Positions 1 to 7,872 of a stretch of DNA of 64,000 nucleotides are shown here, in pieces. Source of the DNA: UBA7657 sp049652985 (GTDB lineage Bacteria > Pseudomonadota > Alphaproteobacteria > Micavibrionales > Micavibrionaceae); the NCBI GenBank assembly GCA_049652985.1, contig JBASFK010000008.1:1-64000 (forward strand), given 5' to 3'. Each line of letters opens with the position of its first letter. The stretch's first letter is position 1. The position numbers and the translations under genes were made by a program. The notes beneath the pieces were generated by a model. It searched no databases, was not told where the DNA came from, and saw only the letters and a program-made list of their open reading frames with translations.

Positions 1-112
1 CATGGAAGTCGAGCTGATCACGCCGATCGCCATGAACGAAGGCCTGCGCTTCGCCATCCGCGAAGGCGGCAGGACCGTCGGCGCCGGTGTCGTGTCGAAA
101 ATCGTTGAATAA
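1..112 (+). CDS. tuf: Elongation factor Tu, C-terminal end (partial)
   Basis: The open frame from the window edge to the TAA at 110-112 encodes the last 37 or so residues of EF-Tu, with the typical ending VELITPIAMNEGLRFAIREG followed by RTVGAGVVSKIVE. EF-Tu carries aminoacyl-tRNA to the ribosome; this piece is the end of beta-barrel domain 3. It lies 29 bases upstream of rpsJ, the usual str-S10 junction. The 5' part is outside the window. Confidence 0.95.
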   Translation, partial: MEVELITPIAMNEGLRFAIREGGRTVGAGVVSKIVE

Positions 113-141
113 TTGAAAGCGTAAAGCGAAGGAAACCGAAA

Positions 142-465
142 ATGGATACGCAAACGATACGGATTACGCTGAAGGCGTTCGAACACCGCATCCTCGACAG
201 CGCGACGGCGGAAATCGTCAATACCGCCAAGCGCACGGGTGCGAATGTTTGTGGCCCCGTTCCGCTGCCGAACCGCATCAAGAAGTTTTCGGTCATTCGT
301 TCGCCGCACATCGACAAGGGCTCGCAGGAGCAATTCGAGATGCGCACGCACAAAAGACTACTGGATATCATCGACCCTACGCCGCAGACCATCGACGCTT
401 TGATGAAGCTCGACCTGCCCGCTGGTGTGGATGTGCAAATTAAAATCGGTCAGATGGCTGCCTAA
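142..465 (+). CDS. rpsJ: 30S ribosomal protein S10
   Basis: Small-subunit protein S10 (107 aa), which sits in the 30S head and is also the NusE partner in antitermination. The start is MDTQTIRITLKAFEHRILD and the conserved loop reads GPVPLPNRIKKFSVIRSPHIDK. Length and sequence are normal for the family. It is the first gene of the S10 cluster, 29 bases after tuf and 57 bases before rplC. The ATG at 142 is preceded by GAAGGAAACC. Confidence 0.98.
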   Translation: MDTQTIRITLKAFEHRILDSATAEIVNTAKRTGANVCGPVPLPNRIKKFSVIRSPHIDKGSQEQFEMRTHKRLLDIIDPTPQTIDALMKLDLPAGVDVQIKIGQMAA

Positions 466-522
466 GGGGCAAAAACCAGCTGGCTCTACGTTGCGTAAGC
501 AACCTCTGGATAGGAGTGAGAA

Positions 523-1299
523 ATGAGAACTGGACTGATTGCAAGGAAAGAGGGAATGACGCGCATCTTCACGGAAGATGGCACGCAGGTTCCCGTAACC
601 GTTCTGAAAGTGGACGAATGCCAGGTCGTGGCTGTCCGCAACGCGGAAAAAGACGGCTATGTCGCCGTTCAGCTCGGCGCAGGCAAGGCGCGCGTCAAGC
701 GCACCACCCAGGCGCAGCGCGGACACTTCGCGAAAGCAAAAGTCGAGCCGAAGAAAAAGCTCGCTGAATTCCGCGTCTCCAGCGAGAACATGCTGGAAGT
801 TGGCGTAGAGCTCGGCGCGAACCACTTCGTCGCCGGCCAGTTCGTCGACGTCGTCGGCACCTCGATCGGTAAAGGTTTCGCCGGAGCGATGAAACGTCAC
901 AATTTCGGCGGTCTTCGCGCCACGCACGGTGTTTCGGTTTCTCACCGCTCGCACGGCTCCACCGGCCAGCGCCAGGACCCGGGCCGCGTATTCCCCGGCA
1001 AGAAAATGGCGGGGCACCTCGGTACCGAGCGCGTAACAACACAGAACCTGGAAGTCGTCGGGATCGACCTCGAAGACAACCTGATCCTGATCAAGGGCTC
1101 GGTCCCCGGTAACAAGAATGGCTGGGTTTTTGTCAGCGATGCCGTGAAAAAACCGCTGCATAAAGACGTGCCGAAACCGGCCGGCCTGAGACAAGATGTA
1201 AAACCTGCTGAAGCGCAAGCCGAGGCCCCGAAGGCTGAAGCTGCTCCTGCCCCCGCAGAAGCTCCCGCAGCCGAAGCAACGACTGAGAATAAGGAATAA
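523..1299 (+). CDS. rplC: 50S ribosomal protein L3
   Basis: Large-subunit assembly protein L3, 258 aa. The core (about residues 1-210) shows the family features RTGLIARKEGMTRIF at the start and the loop HRSHGSTGQRQDPGRVFPGKK, which contains the Gln methylated by PrmB in other bacteria. The last 40 or so residues are an Ala/Glu/Pro/Lys low-complexity tail that is longer than in E. coli L3 (209 aa). A Shine-Dalgarno TAGGAGTG lies just before the ATG. Only 5 bases separate it from rplD. Confidence 0.97.
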   Translation: MRTGLIARKEGMTRIFTEDGTQVPVTVLKVDECQVVAVRNAEKDGYVAVQLGAGKARVKRTTQAQRGHFAKAKVEPKKKLAEFRVSSENMLEVGVELGANHFVAGQFVDVVGTSIGKGFAGAMKRHNFGGLRATHGVSVSHRSHGSTGQRQDPGRVFPGKKMAGHLGTERVTTQNLEVVGIDLEDNLILIKGSVPGNKNGWVFVSDAVKKPLHKDVPKPAGLRQDVKPAEAQAEAPKAEAAPAPAEAPAAEATTENKE

Positions 1300-1304
1300 G
1301 AACT

Positions 1305-1928
1305 ATGAAACTCGCAGTCAAAACGATCGAGAACAAGGACGCAGGCGAAATCACGCTTGATAAGGACGTGTTCGCGGTGGAAATCCGCCAGGACATCATC
1401 CACTCGATGATCGGCTACCAGCTGAACAAGCGCCGCGCCGGCACGCACAAGACCAAGGACGTTTCCGAAGTCAGCGGCACCGGCAAAAAGCCGCACAGCC
1501 AGAAGGGCACGGGCCAGGCCCGCGCCGGTCAGAAACGCAGACCCCAGACGGTCGGCGGCGGTGTAGCGCACGGCCCGATTCCGCGCAGCCACGCAACCGA
1601 AATGCCGAAGAAGATCCGGAAATTAGCTCTTCGTATCGCTCTCTCTTCGAAAGTGAAAGAAGGCAAGCTGATCGTCATCGATGACGCGAAAGCCAAGGAC
1701 CACAAAACCAAGGCGATGGCCAAAGCGCTTGAGAAAATGGGCGTAAGCTCGGCCCTCATCGTTGGCGGCAAGGAAATCGACCCGAATTTCGCGCGCGCAA
1801 CGGCAAACCTGCCGCGCGTTGACGTTCTCCCTTCGCAGGGCGCGAACGTTTACGACATCATGCGCCGTGACACGCTGATTTTGACAAAGGAAGCCGTCAA
1901 CGACCTGACGGAAAAGCTTAAAGGATAA
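1305..1928 (+). CDS. rplD: 50S ribosomal protein L4
   Basis: Large-subunit protein L4 (207 aa); in E. coli it also autoregulates the S10 operon. The extended loop that lines the exit tunnel is visible as RRAGTHKTKDVSEVSGTGKK and QKGTGQARAGQKRRPQTVGG. Length is normal. It is tightly packed between rplC and rplW (5-base gaps), so it is co-transcribed and probably translationally coupled. Confidence 0.97.
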   Translation: MKLAVKTIENKDAGEITLDKDVFAVEIRQDIIHSMIGYQLNKRRAGTHKTKDVSEVSGTGKKPHSQKGTGQARAGQKRRPQTVGGGVAHGPIPRSHATEMPKKIRKLALRIALSSKVKEGKLIVIDDAKAKDHKTKAMAKALEKMGVSSALIVGGKEIDPNFARATANLPRVDVLPSQGANVYDIMRRDTLILTKEAVNDLTEKLKG

Positions 1929-1933
1929 CGGCC

Positions 1934-2266
1934 ATGGCAAGAAAAGCACCCGCAAAAAAAGAAACGAAAAAAGTCGAAGCCGCCGAATGGATGTACACCA
2001 TCGTCGCCTCGCCCTACGTGACCGAAAAAGGAACGCGCGGCTCCGAGTCCGGCCAGGTAACGTTCAGGGTTCCCCTGGAAGCGACCAAGCCGCAAATCAA
2101 GCTGGCCGTTGAAACGCTGTTCGGCGTCAAGGTGAAGGGCGTCAACACCCTTATTCAAAAGGGCAAGACCAAGCGCTTCAAGGGTAATAAAGGTTTCCGC
2201 AGCGACACGAAAAAAGCGATCGTCCGCCTCGAAGAAGGACAGTCGATCGACCAGGTCGGAGCGTAA
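1934..2266 (+). CDS. rplW: 50S ribosomal protein L23
   Basis: Large-subunit protein at the tunnel exit, a docking site for trigger factor and SRP. It has 110 aa. The family core starts near residue 20 (YTIVASPYVTEKGTRGSESG) and includes VKVKGVNTLIQKGKTKRFKG. The first 18 residues are an extra Lys/Ala-rich N-terminal tail. It lies 5 bases after rplD; 54 bases then separate it from rplB. Confidence 0.97.
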   Translation: MARKAPAKKETKKVEAAEWMYTIVASPYVTEKGTRGSESGQVTFRVPLEATKPQIKLAVETLFGVKVKGVNTLIQKGKTKRFKGNKGFRSDTKKAIVRLEEGQSIDQVGA

Positions 2267-2320
2267 CAGGTTTAAAACTATGGTGGTCCCGCTGATAAAG
2301 GGCAATGAAGGAAAAAGACT

Positions 2321-3145
2321 ATGGCACTGAGAGAATATAGACCCACATCGCCCGGTATGCGCCAGCTGATCCAGGTGGACCGCAGCCAGCTGCACAAGGG
2401 GCTGCCTGAAAAGACGCTGACCGAAGGTAAAAAGAAAACCGGCGGCCGTAACAATCATGGCCGCCTGACGTCCGGCAACAAGGGCGGCGGTCACAAAAAG
2501 CGTTACCGCATCATTGACTGGAAGCGCGACAAGAAAAATGTCGAGGGCAAGATCGTTCGTCTTGAGTATGACCCGAACCGCACAGCATGGATCGCCCTCA
2601 TCGAATACAAGGATGGCGAGAAGCGTTATATCCTCGCGCCGCAACGCGTGAAGGCAGGCGACAAGATCGTCTCCGGCGACGCCGTCGACATCAAGCCGGG
2701 CAACGCGATGCCGCTGCGCGCAATGCCGGTCGGCACGATCATTCATAATATCGAGATGAAACCCGGCAAGGGCGCCCAGATGGTGCGTTCGGCCGGAACC
2801 TATGCCCAGCTCGCAGGCCGCGACCAGGGCTATGCGCAGATCAAGCTGGCTTCGGGCGAACTTCGTATCGTTCCGGCGGACTGCATGGCGACAGTGGGCG
2901 CGGTATCGAACCCCGACCACATGAACCAAAACTTGGGTAAAGCTGGCCGTAACCGCTGGAAGGGCCGCAAGCCCCATGTCCGCGGTGTGGCTATGAACCC
3001 GATCGACCACCCGCACGGCGGCGGCGAAGGCCGCACCTCCGGCGGACGTCACCCGGTCACCCCGTGGGGCAAACCCACCAAGGGCAAGAAAACCCGTCAC
3101 AACAAGAAAACCGATCAGTACATTATCAGAAGGAAGAAAAAATAA
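2321..3145 (+). CDS. rplB: 50S ribosomal protein L2
   Basis: Large-subunit protein L2 (274 aa), needed for subunit association and near the peptidyl transferase centre. The signature GVAMNPIDHPHGGGEGRTSG with its conserved His is present, as are the N-terminal NNHGRLTSGNKGGGHKKRYR and the C-terminal KTDQYIIRRKKK. Length is typical. Its TAA shares one base with the rpsS ATG, implying translational coupling. Confidence 0.98.
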   Translation: MALREYRPTSPGMRQLIQVDRSQLHKGLPEKTLTEGKKKTGGRNNHGRLTSGNKGGGHKKRYRIIDWKRDKKNVEGKIVRLEYDPNRTAWIALIEYKDGEKRYILAPQRVKAGDKIVSGDAVDIKPGNAMPLRAMPVGTIIHNIEMKPGKGAQMVRSAGTYAQLAGRDQGYAQIKLASGELRIVPADCMATVGAVSNPDHMNQNLGKAGRNRWKGRKPHVRGVAMNPIDHPHGGGEGRTSGGRHPVTPWGKPTKGKKTRHNKKTDQYIIRRKKK

Positions 3146-3435
3146 TGGCACGCGCAGTCTGGAAAGGTCCATTCGTTGATCGCCACCTCCTGAAAAAGGT
3201 GGAAGAAAACCGCACCGGCAGCGGCAAGGGCGTCATCAAGACGTGGTCGCGCCGCTCGACGATCCTGCCGAATTTCGTCGGCCTGACGTTCGGTGTGCAT
3301 AACGGCAACAAATTTATCCCGGTGCTGGTGACAGACCAGATGATCGGGCACAAGCTGGGCGAATTCGCGCCCACGCGCACCTTTAAGGCCCACAGCGCCG
3401 AGAAGAAGGCGACAACCGAAGAGACCAAGAGCTAA
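3145..3435 (+). CDS. rpsS: 30S ribosomal protein S19
   Basis: Small-subunit head protein S19, 96 aa, bound next to S13. It starts MARAVWKGPFVDRHLLKKVE and contains WSRRSTILPNFVGLTFGVHN and GHKLGEFAPTRTFKAH. I took the ATG at 3145, which overlaps the rplB stop by one base and has GAAGGAAG upstream; a longer in-frame extension into rplB has no homology. Length is normal. Confidence 0.97.
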   Translation: MARAVWKGPFVDRHLLKKVEENRTGSGKGVIKTWSRRSTILPNFVGLTFGVHNGNKFIPVLVTDQMIGHKLGEFAPTRTFKAHSAEKKATTEETKS

Positions 3436-3460
3436 TTGAAAGCAATAAGGAAATAGAGTC

Positions 3461-3958
3461 ATGGGACAGAAAGCCAACGCGAAACGCACCAAGCCGAACG
3501 AGGCGAAAGCCTACGGGAAATATATCCAGGGCAGTGCGCAGAAACTTAACCTGCTCGCGCAGATGATCCGCGGCAAGAAAGCCGGCCGCGCACTGGTCGA
3601 CCTGCAATTCTCCAAGCGCCGCGTCGCGCAGGATGTCCGCAAGGTGCTCCAGTCCGCGATCGCTAATGCCGAGAACAACCATAGCCTCGATGTCGACCGC
3701 CTGATTGTGGCCGAAGCCACCGTCGGCAAGACGCTGAAGCTGAAGCGTTTCCATGCGCGCGGCCGCGGACGCGCCGCAGCCGTCGAAAAGAAATTCAGCA
3801 ATATCACGATTATAGTTCGCGAAGCAGATGATGCCGCTACGGCGAAAAAGCCGAAAGCGAAGAAAGAGGCGAAACCTGCAGGCGAATCCAAAAAATCGGG
3901 GTCCGCAGCCAAGCCGAAGAAATCTACTACCACTAAAAAAGCAAAAGCAGCAGCGTAA
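3461..3958 (+). CDS. rplV: 50S ribosomal protein L22 with C-terminal tail
   Basis: Large-subunit protein L22, whose hairpin lines the exit tunnel. The core occupies about residues 1-120 (KLNLLAQMIRGKKAGRALVD, then the hairpin RFHARGRGRAAAVEKKFSNI). The remaining 45 residues are a Lys/Ala/Ser/Thr tail that is absent from the E. coli protein (110 aa). It is followed after only 11 bases by an unusual small ORF instead of rpsC. Confidence 0.96.
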   Translation: MGQKANAKRTKPNEAKAYGKYIQGSAQKLNLLAQMIRGKKAGRALVDLQFSKRRVAQDVRKVLQSAIANAENNHSLDVDRLIVAEATVGKTLKLKRFHARGRGRAAAVEKKFSNITIIVREADDAATAKKPKAKKEAKPAGESKKSGSAAKPKKSTTTKKAKAAA

Positions 3959-3969
3959 GGGAGAAAAAC

Positions 3970-4158
3970 ATGACTATGTCAGTATTAGAGCAATTCAAAG
4001 ATATCGTTTCCATCGTCCCTAAACGGGGCGAGAAAGGTATGTACGAAATCGTGCATGCAGGAGATGAACAATCTATCAAGACAGTTCCGGCTGCTGAAGC
4101 TTCCGCCATCATTAATCAAATTATGACCGCTGAGTTGAGCGGTCTTGAAAACAATTAA
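3970..4158 (+). CDS. Unknown 62-aa protein inside the S10 operon
   Basis: Not recognised. The ORF sits between rplV and rpsC, which normally abut or overlap. It has a good ribosome site (AAGGGAGAAAA) and an ATG at 3970, with a second in-frame ATG at 3976. The product is small and acidic, with no signal peptide, Cys or membrane segment: an N-terminal segment SVLEQFKDIVSIVPKRGEKG and a helical C-terminal half (AAEASAIINQIMTAELSG). Base composition is visibly more AT-rich than the flanking ribosomal genes, which suggests a later insertion. It should be co-expressed with ribosomal proteins; any function is open. Confidence 0.7.
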   Translation: MTMSVLEQFKDIVSIVPKRGEKGMYEIVHAGDEQSIKTVPAAEASAIINQIMTAELSGLENN

Positions 4159-4184
4159 AAGGTTAATTTAGGAGAAAGTACAAA

Positions 4185-4877
4185 ATGGGTCAGAAGGTCA
4201 ATCCAGTAGGTTTAAGGGTCGGTATCAACCGCACATGGGATTCGCGCTGGTATGCCGGCCGCGATTACGCCAAGAAGCTGGTCGAGGACCTGAAACTGCG
4301 TGAATACGTGCAGGAGAGACTGAAGCCCGCCGGCATCAGCAAGGTCATCATCGAACGCGCCGCGAAGAACACCCGCGTTACAGTTCACACCGCGCGTCCC
4401 GGCGTCATCATCGGCAAAAAAGGCGCCGACATTGAAAAACTCCGCTCCGACCTGTCCAAGCGCGCGGGCGGCGAAGTTTCCCTGAACATCATCGAAGTCC
4501 GCAAGCCCGAAGTGGATGCACAGCTCGTCGCCGAAGGCGTCGCGCAGCAGCTCGAGCGCCGCGTCTCTTTCCGCCGCGCCATGAAGCGCGCTGTCCAGTC
4601 GGCCCTTCGTCTTGGCAGCCAGGGTATTCGTATTAACGTCTCGGGCCGTCTCGGCGGCGCCGACATCGCCCGCATGGAATGGTACCGCGAGGGTCGTGTG
4701 CCCCTGCATACCCTGCGCGCCGACCTCGATTACGGCACGGCAGAGGCGCTGACGACCTATGGAATTATCGGCGTAAAAGTCTGGCTCTACAAAGGCGATA
4801 TTATGGAACATGACCCCATGGCCCGCGATAAACGCCATTCTGAAAGCCAGGGTGGCGCCCCCCGTAACCAGGGTTAA
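4185..4877 (+). CDS. rpsC: 30S ribosomal protein S3
   Basis: Small-subunit protein S3 (230 aa), part of the mRNA entry site. The KH domain motif GVIIGKKGADIEKLRSDLSK is clear, and the C-terminal domain shows SGRLGGADIARMEWYREGRV and TYGIIGVKVWLYKGDI. The start MGQKVNPVGLRVGINRTWDS is typical, and TTAGGAGAAAG precedes the ATG. It is followed by 187 non-coding bases with a terminator-like hairpin, which is unusual because rplP normally follows directly. Confidence 0.97.
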   Translation: MGQKVNPVGLRVGINRTWDSRWYAGRDYAKKLVEDLKLREYVQERLKPAGISKVIIERAAKNTRVTVHTARPGVIIGKKGADIEKLRSDLSKRAGGEVSLNIIEVRKPEVDAQLVAEGVAQQLERRVSFRRAMKRAVQSALRLGSQGIRINVSGRLGGADIARMEWYREGRVPLHTLRADLDYGTAEALTTYGIIGVKVWLYKGDIMEHDPMARDKRHSESQGGAPRNQG

Positions 4878-4897
4878 CGGTTAAGATTTAAAGCCTC

Positions 4898-4933
4898 CCA
4901 AAAGCCTGTAAATAAAGCTGGCTTTTGGTTTTT
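4898..4933 (+). terminator. Terminator or attenuator hairpin between rpsC and rplP
   Basis: A perfect 9-bp stem CCAAAAGCC (4898-4906) / GGCTTTTGG (4920-4928) with a 13-base loop is followed directly by five T. It has the form of an intrinsic terminator lying in the middle of the S10 operon. Confidence 0.6.
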
Positions 4934-5064
4934 AAGTGGGGTAATGTCCCCGCGAATTTACTGAAAAATGGCTCCAAAAGCCATGTGGGAACTAGGGTTC
5001 GAAACGAACCAAAAGCCCATGTGAACGCAAGTTTTTATGTTTGAAATTTTGGGAATAGAAAACG
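4934..5064 (+). promoter_or_regulatory. rplP leader with repeats of the terminator arm
   Basis: Two more exact copies of CCAAAAGCC occur at 4974-4982 and 5009-5017, each followed by (C)ATGTG. A hairpin GGTTCG-AAA-CGAACC (4996-5010) overlaps the last copy by two bases. Either extra copy could pair with GGCTTTTGG at 4920-4928 and so compete with the terminator stem. That it acts as a regulatory leader is an inference. Confidence 0.45.
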
Positions 5065-5496
5065 ATGCTAAGTCCTAAGAAAACAAAATACCGCAAGGCG
5101 CACAAAGGCCGCATTCACGGCAACGCCAAGGGTGGCTTCTCGCTCGCTTACGGCTCCTACGGCCTGAAGGCGATTGAGCCCGACCGCCTGACCGCGCGCC
5201 AGATCGAAGCCGCGCGCCGCGCGATTTCGCGTCACCTCTCACGCCAGGGCAAGCTCTGGATCCGCGTATTCCCGGACGTTCCGGTTTCGAAAAAGCCGCT
5301 CGAAGTTCGTATGGGCTCCGGTAAAGGATCTCCTGAATTCTGGGCAGCACGCGTAAAACCCGGTCGTATCCTGTTTGAACTAGACGGTGTTTCCCGCGCT
5401 CTCGCCGTCGAAGCGTTCTCGCTAGCCGCGATGAAACTCCCGATTAAAACAAAATTCGTCACCCGCATCGGCCACGAAGACAGCGCCAAGAAATAA
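5065..5496 (+). CDS. rplP: 50S ribosomal protein L16
   Basis: Large-subunit protein L16 (143 aa), which contacts the A-site tRNA. Family sequence starts MLSPKKTKYRKAHKGRIHGN and includes RQIEAARRAISRHLSRQGKL, containing the typical EAARRAI, and MGSGKGSPEFWAARVKPGRI. Length is normal. There is no strong Shine-Dalgarno before the ATG at 5065, and the gene sits behind the leader at 4898-5064. Confidence 0.97.
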   Translation: MLSPKKTKYRKAHKGRIHGNAKGGFSLAYGSYGLKAIEPDRLTARQIEAARRAISRHLSRQGKLWIRVFPDVPVSKKPLEVRMGSGKGSPEFWAARVKPGRILFELDGVSRALAVEAFSLAAMKLPIKTKFVTRIGHEDSAKK

Positions 5497-5507
5497 GAGA
5501 GACGACA

Positions 5508-5789
5508 ATGGCAAAAGCAAAGAAAACCGAAGACCTGAGAGCGAAGACCGTGGACGAGCTGAAAAAGCTTTTGCTCGACTCCCGCAAGGAGCAGATGAAC
5601 CTGCGTTTCCAGCGCACCGGCGGCCAGCTCGAGAGAACCTCGGAAATGCGCAAATCACGCCGCGAGATCGCGCGCATCAAGACATTCATCAACATGAAGC
5701 AGGCGGGTAAAGACACCGCGTCTGCGAAGCCCAAGGCCGTCAAGTCGGAAGCGAAAGCGCCGGCGAAAAAAGCCAAGGCGAAAGCGTAA
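5508..5789 (+). CDS. rpmC: 50S ribosomal protein L29 with C-terminal tail
   Basis: Large-subunit protein at the tunnel exit. The coiled-coil core is residues 8-70 (DLRAKTVDELKKLLLDSRKE, then RTGGQLERTSEMRKSRREIA). The last 23 residues form a Lys/Ala tail, making 93 aa against 60-70 in most bacteria. It lies 11 bases after rplP and 15 bases before rpsQ. Confidence 0.95.
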   Translation: MAKAKKTEDLRAKTVDELKKLLLDSRKEQMNLRFQRTGGQLERTSEMRKSRREIARIKTFINMKQAGKDTASAKPKAVKSEAKAPAKKAKAKA

Positions 5790-5804
5790 GAGGAGTAGAG
5801 AAGA

Positions 5805-6239
5805 ATGCCACGCCGTATCCTGGAAGGTGAAGTTGTCAGCGACCGCGCAAACAAGACCGTAACGGTTCTTGTTGAGCGGAAATACATGCACCCTGTTTAC
5901 AAGAAATATATCCGCAAGTCGGACAAGTTCGCCGCGCACGACGAGCATAACCAGTTCAAGGTCGGCGATGTCGTCCAGATCGAGGAATGCCGTCCGATTT
6001 CGAAATCGAAGCGCTGGACCGTGATCACGGAAAGCACAGCCACGAAAAACACCGAGCGTCCGAAAGCGCAAAACGATGACGGCATGCACGCTGGCAAAAA
6101 GAATACACCGAAAAAAGAAAAGTCTAAAAAAGAAGCTGCCAAGAAAGAGGCTGCTCCGAAAGCTGAAGCCAAGCCCGCTAAAGCTGAATCTAAAAAGGCC
6201 GGGCCCGCTAAAAAAGACACCAAAAAGAAATCGAAGTAA
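5805..6239 (+). CDS. rpsQ: 30S ribosomal protein S17 with long Lys/Ala tail
   Basis: Small-subunit protein S17. The OB-fold core is about residues 1-80 (MPRRILEGEVVSDRANKTVT, then HDEHNQFKVGDVVQIEECRP). Residues from about 85 to 144 are a tail of Lys, Glu and Ala, which nearly doubles the usual length. The tail frame stays open and ends in KKKSK, so it is a genuine extension and not a frameshift. Disorder and surface exposure are inferred. Confidence 0.95.
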   Translation: MPRRILEGEVVSDRANKTVTVLVERKYMHPVYKKYIRKSDKFAAHDEHNQFKVGDVVQIEECRPISKSKRWTVITESTATKNTERPKAQNDDGMHAGKKNTPKKEKSKKEAAKKEAAPKAEAKPAKAESKKAGPAKKDTKKKSK

Positions 6240-6261
6240 TTGAAGGAATAGGATTACGAAC

Positions 6262-6630
6262 ATGATCCAGATGCAATCAAGAATGGACGTAGCGGACAAC
6301 AGCGGGGCTCGCCTCGTGCAGTGCATTAAGGTCTTGGGCGGCTCGAAGCGCCGCACCGCGAATATCGGCGACGTCGTGATCGTGTCGGTCAAAGACGCCA
6401 TCCCGCGCGGTCGCGTTAAAAAAGGCGCCGTTCACCGCGCCGTGATCGTCCGCACCCGCCAGGGCACCAGCCGCTCCTATGGCGAGAAAATCCGCTTTGA
6501 CTCGAATGCATGCGTTCTGATCAGCCCGCAGGGCGAGCCGATCGGTACACGTATTTTCGGACCCGTCACGCGCGAACTGCGCCAAAAGGGCTACACCAAA
6601 ATCCTGTCGCTCGCGGCAGAGGTTCTCTAA
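6262..6630 (+). CDS. rplN: 50S ribosomal protein L14
   Basis: Large-subunit protein L14 (122 aa), at the subunit interface where RsfS binds. The sequence MIQMQSRMDVADNSGARLVQ and the motif KGAVHRAVIVRTRQG are standard, and the end is ELRQKGYTKILSLAAEVL. Length is exactly typical. It begins the spc-type section and is followed after 12 bases by rplX. Confidence 0.98.
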   Translation: MIQMQSRMDVADNSGARLVQCIKVLGGSKRRTANIGDVVIVSVKDAIPRGRVKKGAVHRAVIVRTRQGTSRSYGEKIRFDSNACVLISPQGEPIGTRIFGPVTRELRQKGYTKILSLAAEVL

Positions 6631-6642
6631 GGAAACAAGACA

Positions 6643-6966
6643 ATGAGCAAGGCAAAACTGAAAATCAAAAAAGGCGACAAGGTGGTTATTCTCGCCGGTC
6701 GCGACAAGGGCCAGAAGGGCGAAGTCCTGAAAGTGCTGCGCGAGGACAATCGCGTGGTGGTGCAGGGCATCAACATGGTCACGAAACATTCCAAGCCGAC
6801 GCAAGTGTCCCCCGGCGGCAAGGAACGCAAGGAATTGCCGATACATATCTCCAATGTTGCAGTCGCCGACCCGAAAGGCGGCAAGGCGACGCGCGTGGGC
6901 TTCAAGACTCTGAAGGACGGCAAAAAAGTCCGCTTCGCCCGCAAATCCGGCGAGACGATTGAATAA
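6643..6966 (+). CDS. rplX: 50S ribosomal protein L24
   Basis: Large-subunit assembly initiator L24 (107 aa). The KOW motif is at the start (KIKKGDKVVILAGRDKGQKG) and the second half contains PGGKERKELPIHISNVAVAD. Length and start (MSKAKLKIKKG) are normal. It is tightly packed between rplN and rplE. Confidence 0.97.
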   Translation: MSKAKLKIKKGDKVVILAGRDKGQKGEVLKVLREDNRVVVQGINMVTKHSKPTQVSPGGKERKELPIHISNVAVADPKGGKATRVGFKTLKDGKKVRFARKSGETIE

Positions 6967-6978
6967 GGAACGAAAACG

Positions 6979-7530
6979 ATGGCAAACGCAAAACCGCGCT
7001 ATAAAGAAATCTACGAAAAAGAAATCGCCCCGGCGATGCAGAAATCCCGCGGCTACAAGAACAGGCACGAAGTTCCGCGCCTGACGAAAATCGTCCTTAA
7101 TATGGGTGTGGGCGAAGCTTCGCAGAACAAGGCGTTCATGGAGCATGCCTCGAACGATCTCGGTCTGATTGCCGGCCAGAAGGCATTGATCACGCGCGCC
7201 AAGAAATCGAACGCATCGTTCAAGATCCGCGACGACATGGCGATCGGCTGCATGACAACGCTGCGCGGCGAGCGCATGTATGAATTCCTGGACCGCCTGG
7301 TAACCATCGCGCTGCCTCGTATCCGCGACTTCCGCGGCATCAATGGCCGCAGCTTCGACGGACGCGGCAACTATGCGCTGGGCATCAAGGAACACATCGT
7401 GTTCCCGGAAATCAGCTACGACAAAGTGGAAAAAATCCGCGGACTGGACATCGTGATCTGCACGAGTGCAAAAACCGACGAAGAAGCAAAAGAATTGCTG
7501 ACGGCGTTTAAAATGCCGTTCAGGAAATAA
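6979..7530 (+). CDS. rplE: 50S ribosomal protein L5
   Basis: Large-subunit protein that binds 5S rRNA and contacts P-site tRNA (183 aa). The signature VPRLTKIVLNMGVGEASQNK is present, as are GQKALITRAKKSNASFKIRD and the C-terminal TDEEAKELLTAFKMPFRK. Length is normal. It lies 12 bases after rplX. Confidence 0.98.
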   Translation: MANAKPRYKEIYEKEIAPAMQKSRGYKNRHEVPRLTKIVLNMGVGEASQNKAFMEHASNDLGLIAGQKALITRAKKSNASFKIRDDMAIGCMTTLRGERMYEFLDRLVTIALPRIRDFRGINGRSFDGRGNYALGIKEHIVFPEISYDKVEKIRGLDIVICTSAKTDEEAKELLTAFKMPFRK

Positions 7531-7554
7531 GTTTAAGGAAAAAGGAAACAGTAC

Positions 7555-7860
7555 ATGGCAAAGACCTGCTCACTGGAACGCAACGACAAACGCCGCAAGA
7601 TGACCAAGCGCGACGCGAATAAACGCGCGGCGCTGAAAGCGATCATCAAGAATAAGGACACCTCGCCTGAGGAGCGTTTTGCCGCCGTTCTGAAACTTGC
7701 CGAAATGCCGCGCAACGGATCGAAAATTCGCATCCGCAACCGCTGCGCCCTCACAGGCCGCCCGCGCGCTTACTACCGTAAACTGAACCTGTCCCGTATT
7801 GCCCTGCGCCAGTTGGCTTCGCGCGGTGAGCTTCCGGGCGTCACGAAATCAAGCTGGTAA
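7555..7860 (+). CDS. rpsN: 30S ribosomal protein S14, zinc-free type
   Basis: Small-subunit protein S14 of the long form (101 aa), without the CxxC zinc motifs. Family sequence includes LAEMPRNGSKIRIRNRCALT and GRPRAYYRKLNLSRIALRQL. The preceding AAGGAAA gives a ribosome site for the ATG at 7555. Confidence 0.97.
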   Translation: MAKTCSLERNDKRRKMTKRDANKRAALKAIIKNKDTSPEERFAAVLKLAEMPRNGSKIRIRNRCALTGRPRAYYRKLNLSRIALRQLASRGELPGVTKSSW

Positions 7861-7872
7861 GGAGCATCAACG

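Noticed and set aside
1850..3172. 440-codon frame on the minus strand opposite rplW/rplB
   Set aside because: It is a shadow of highly conserved ribosomal genes on the plus strand, with no family match and no ribosome site.
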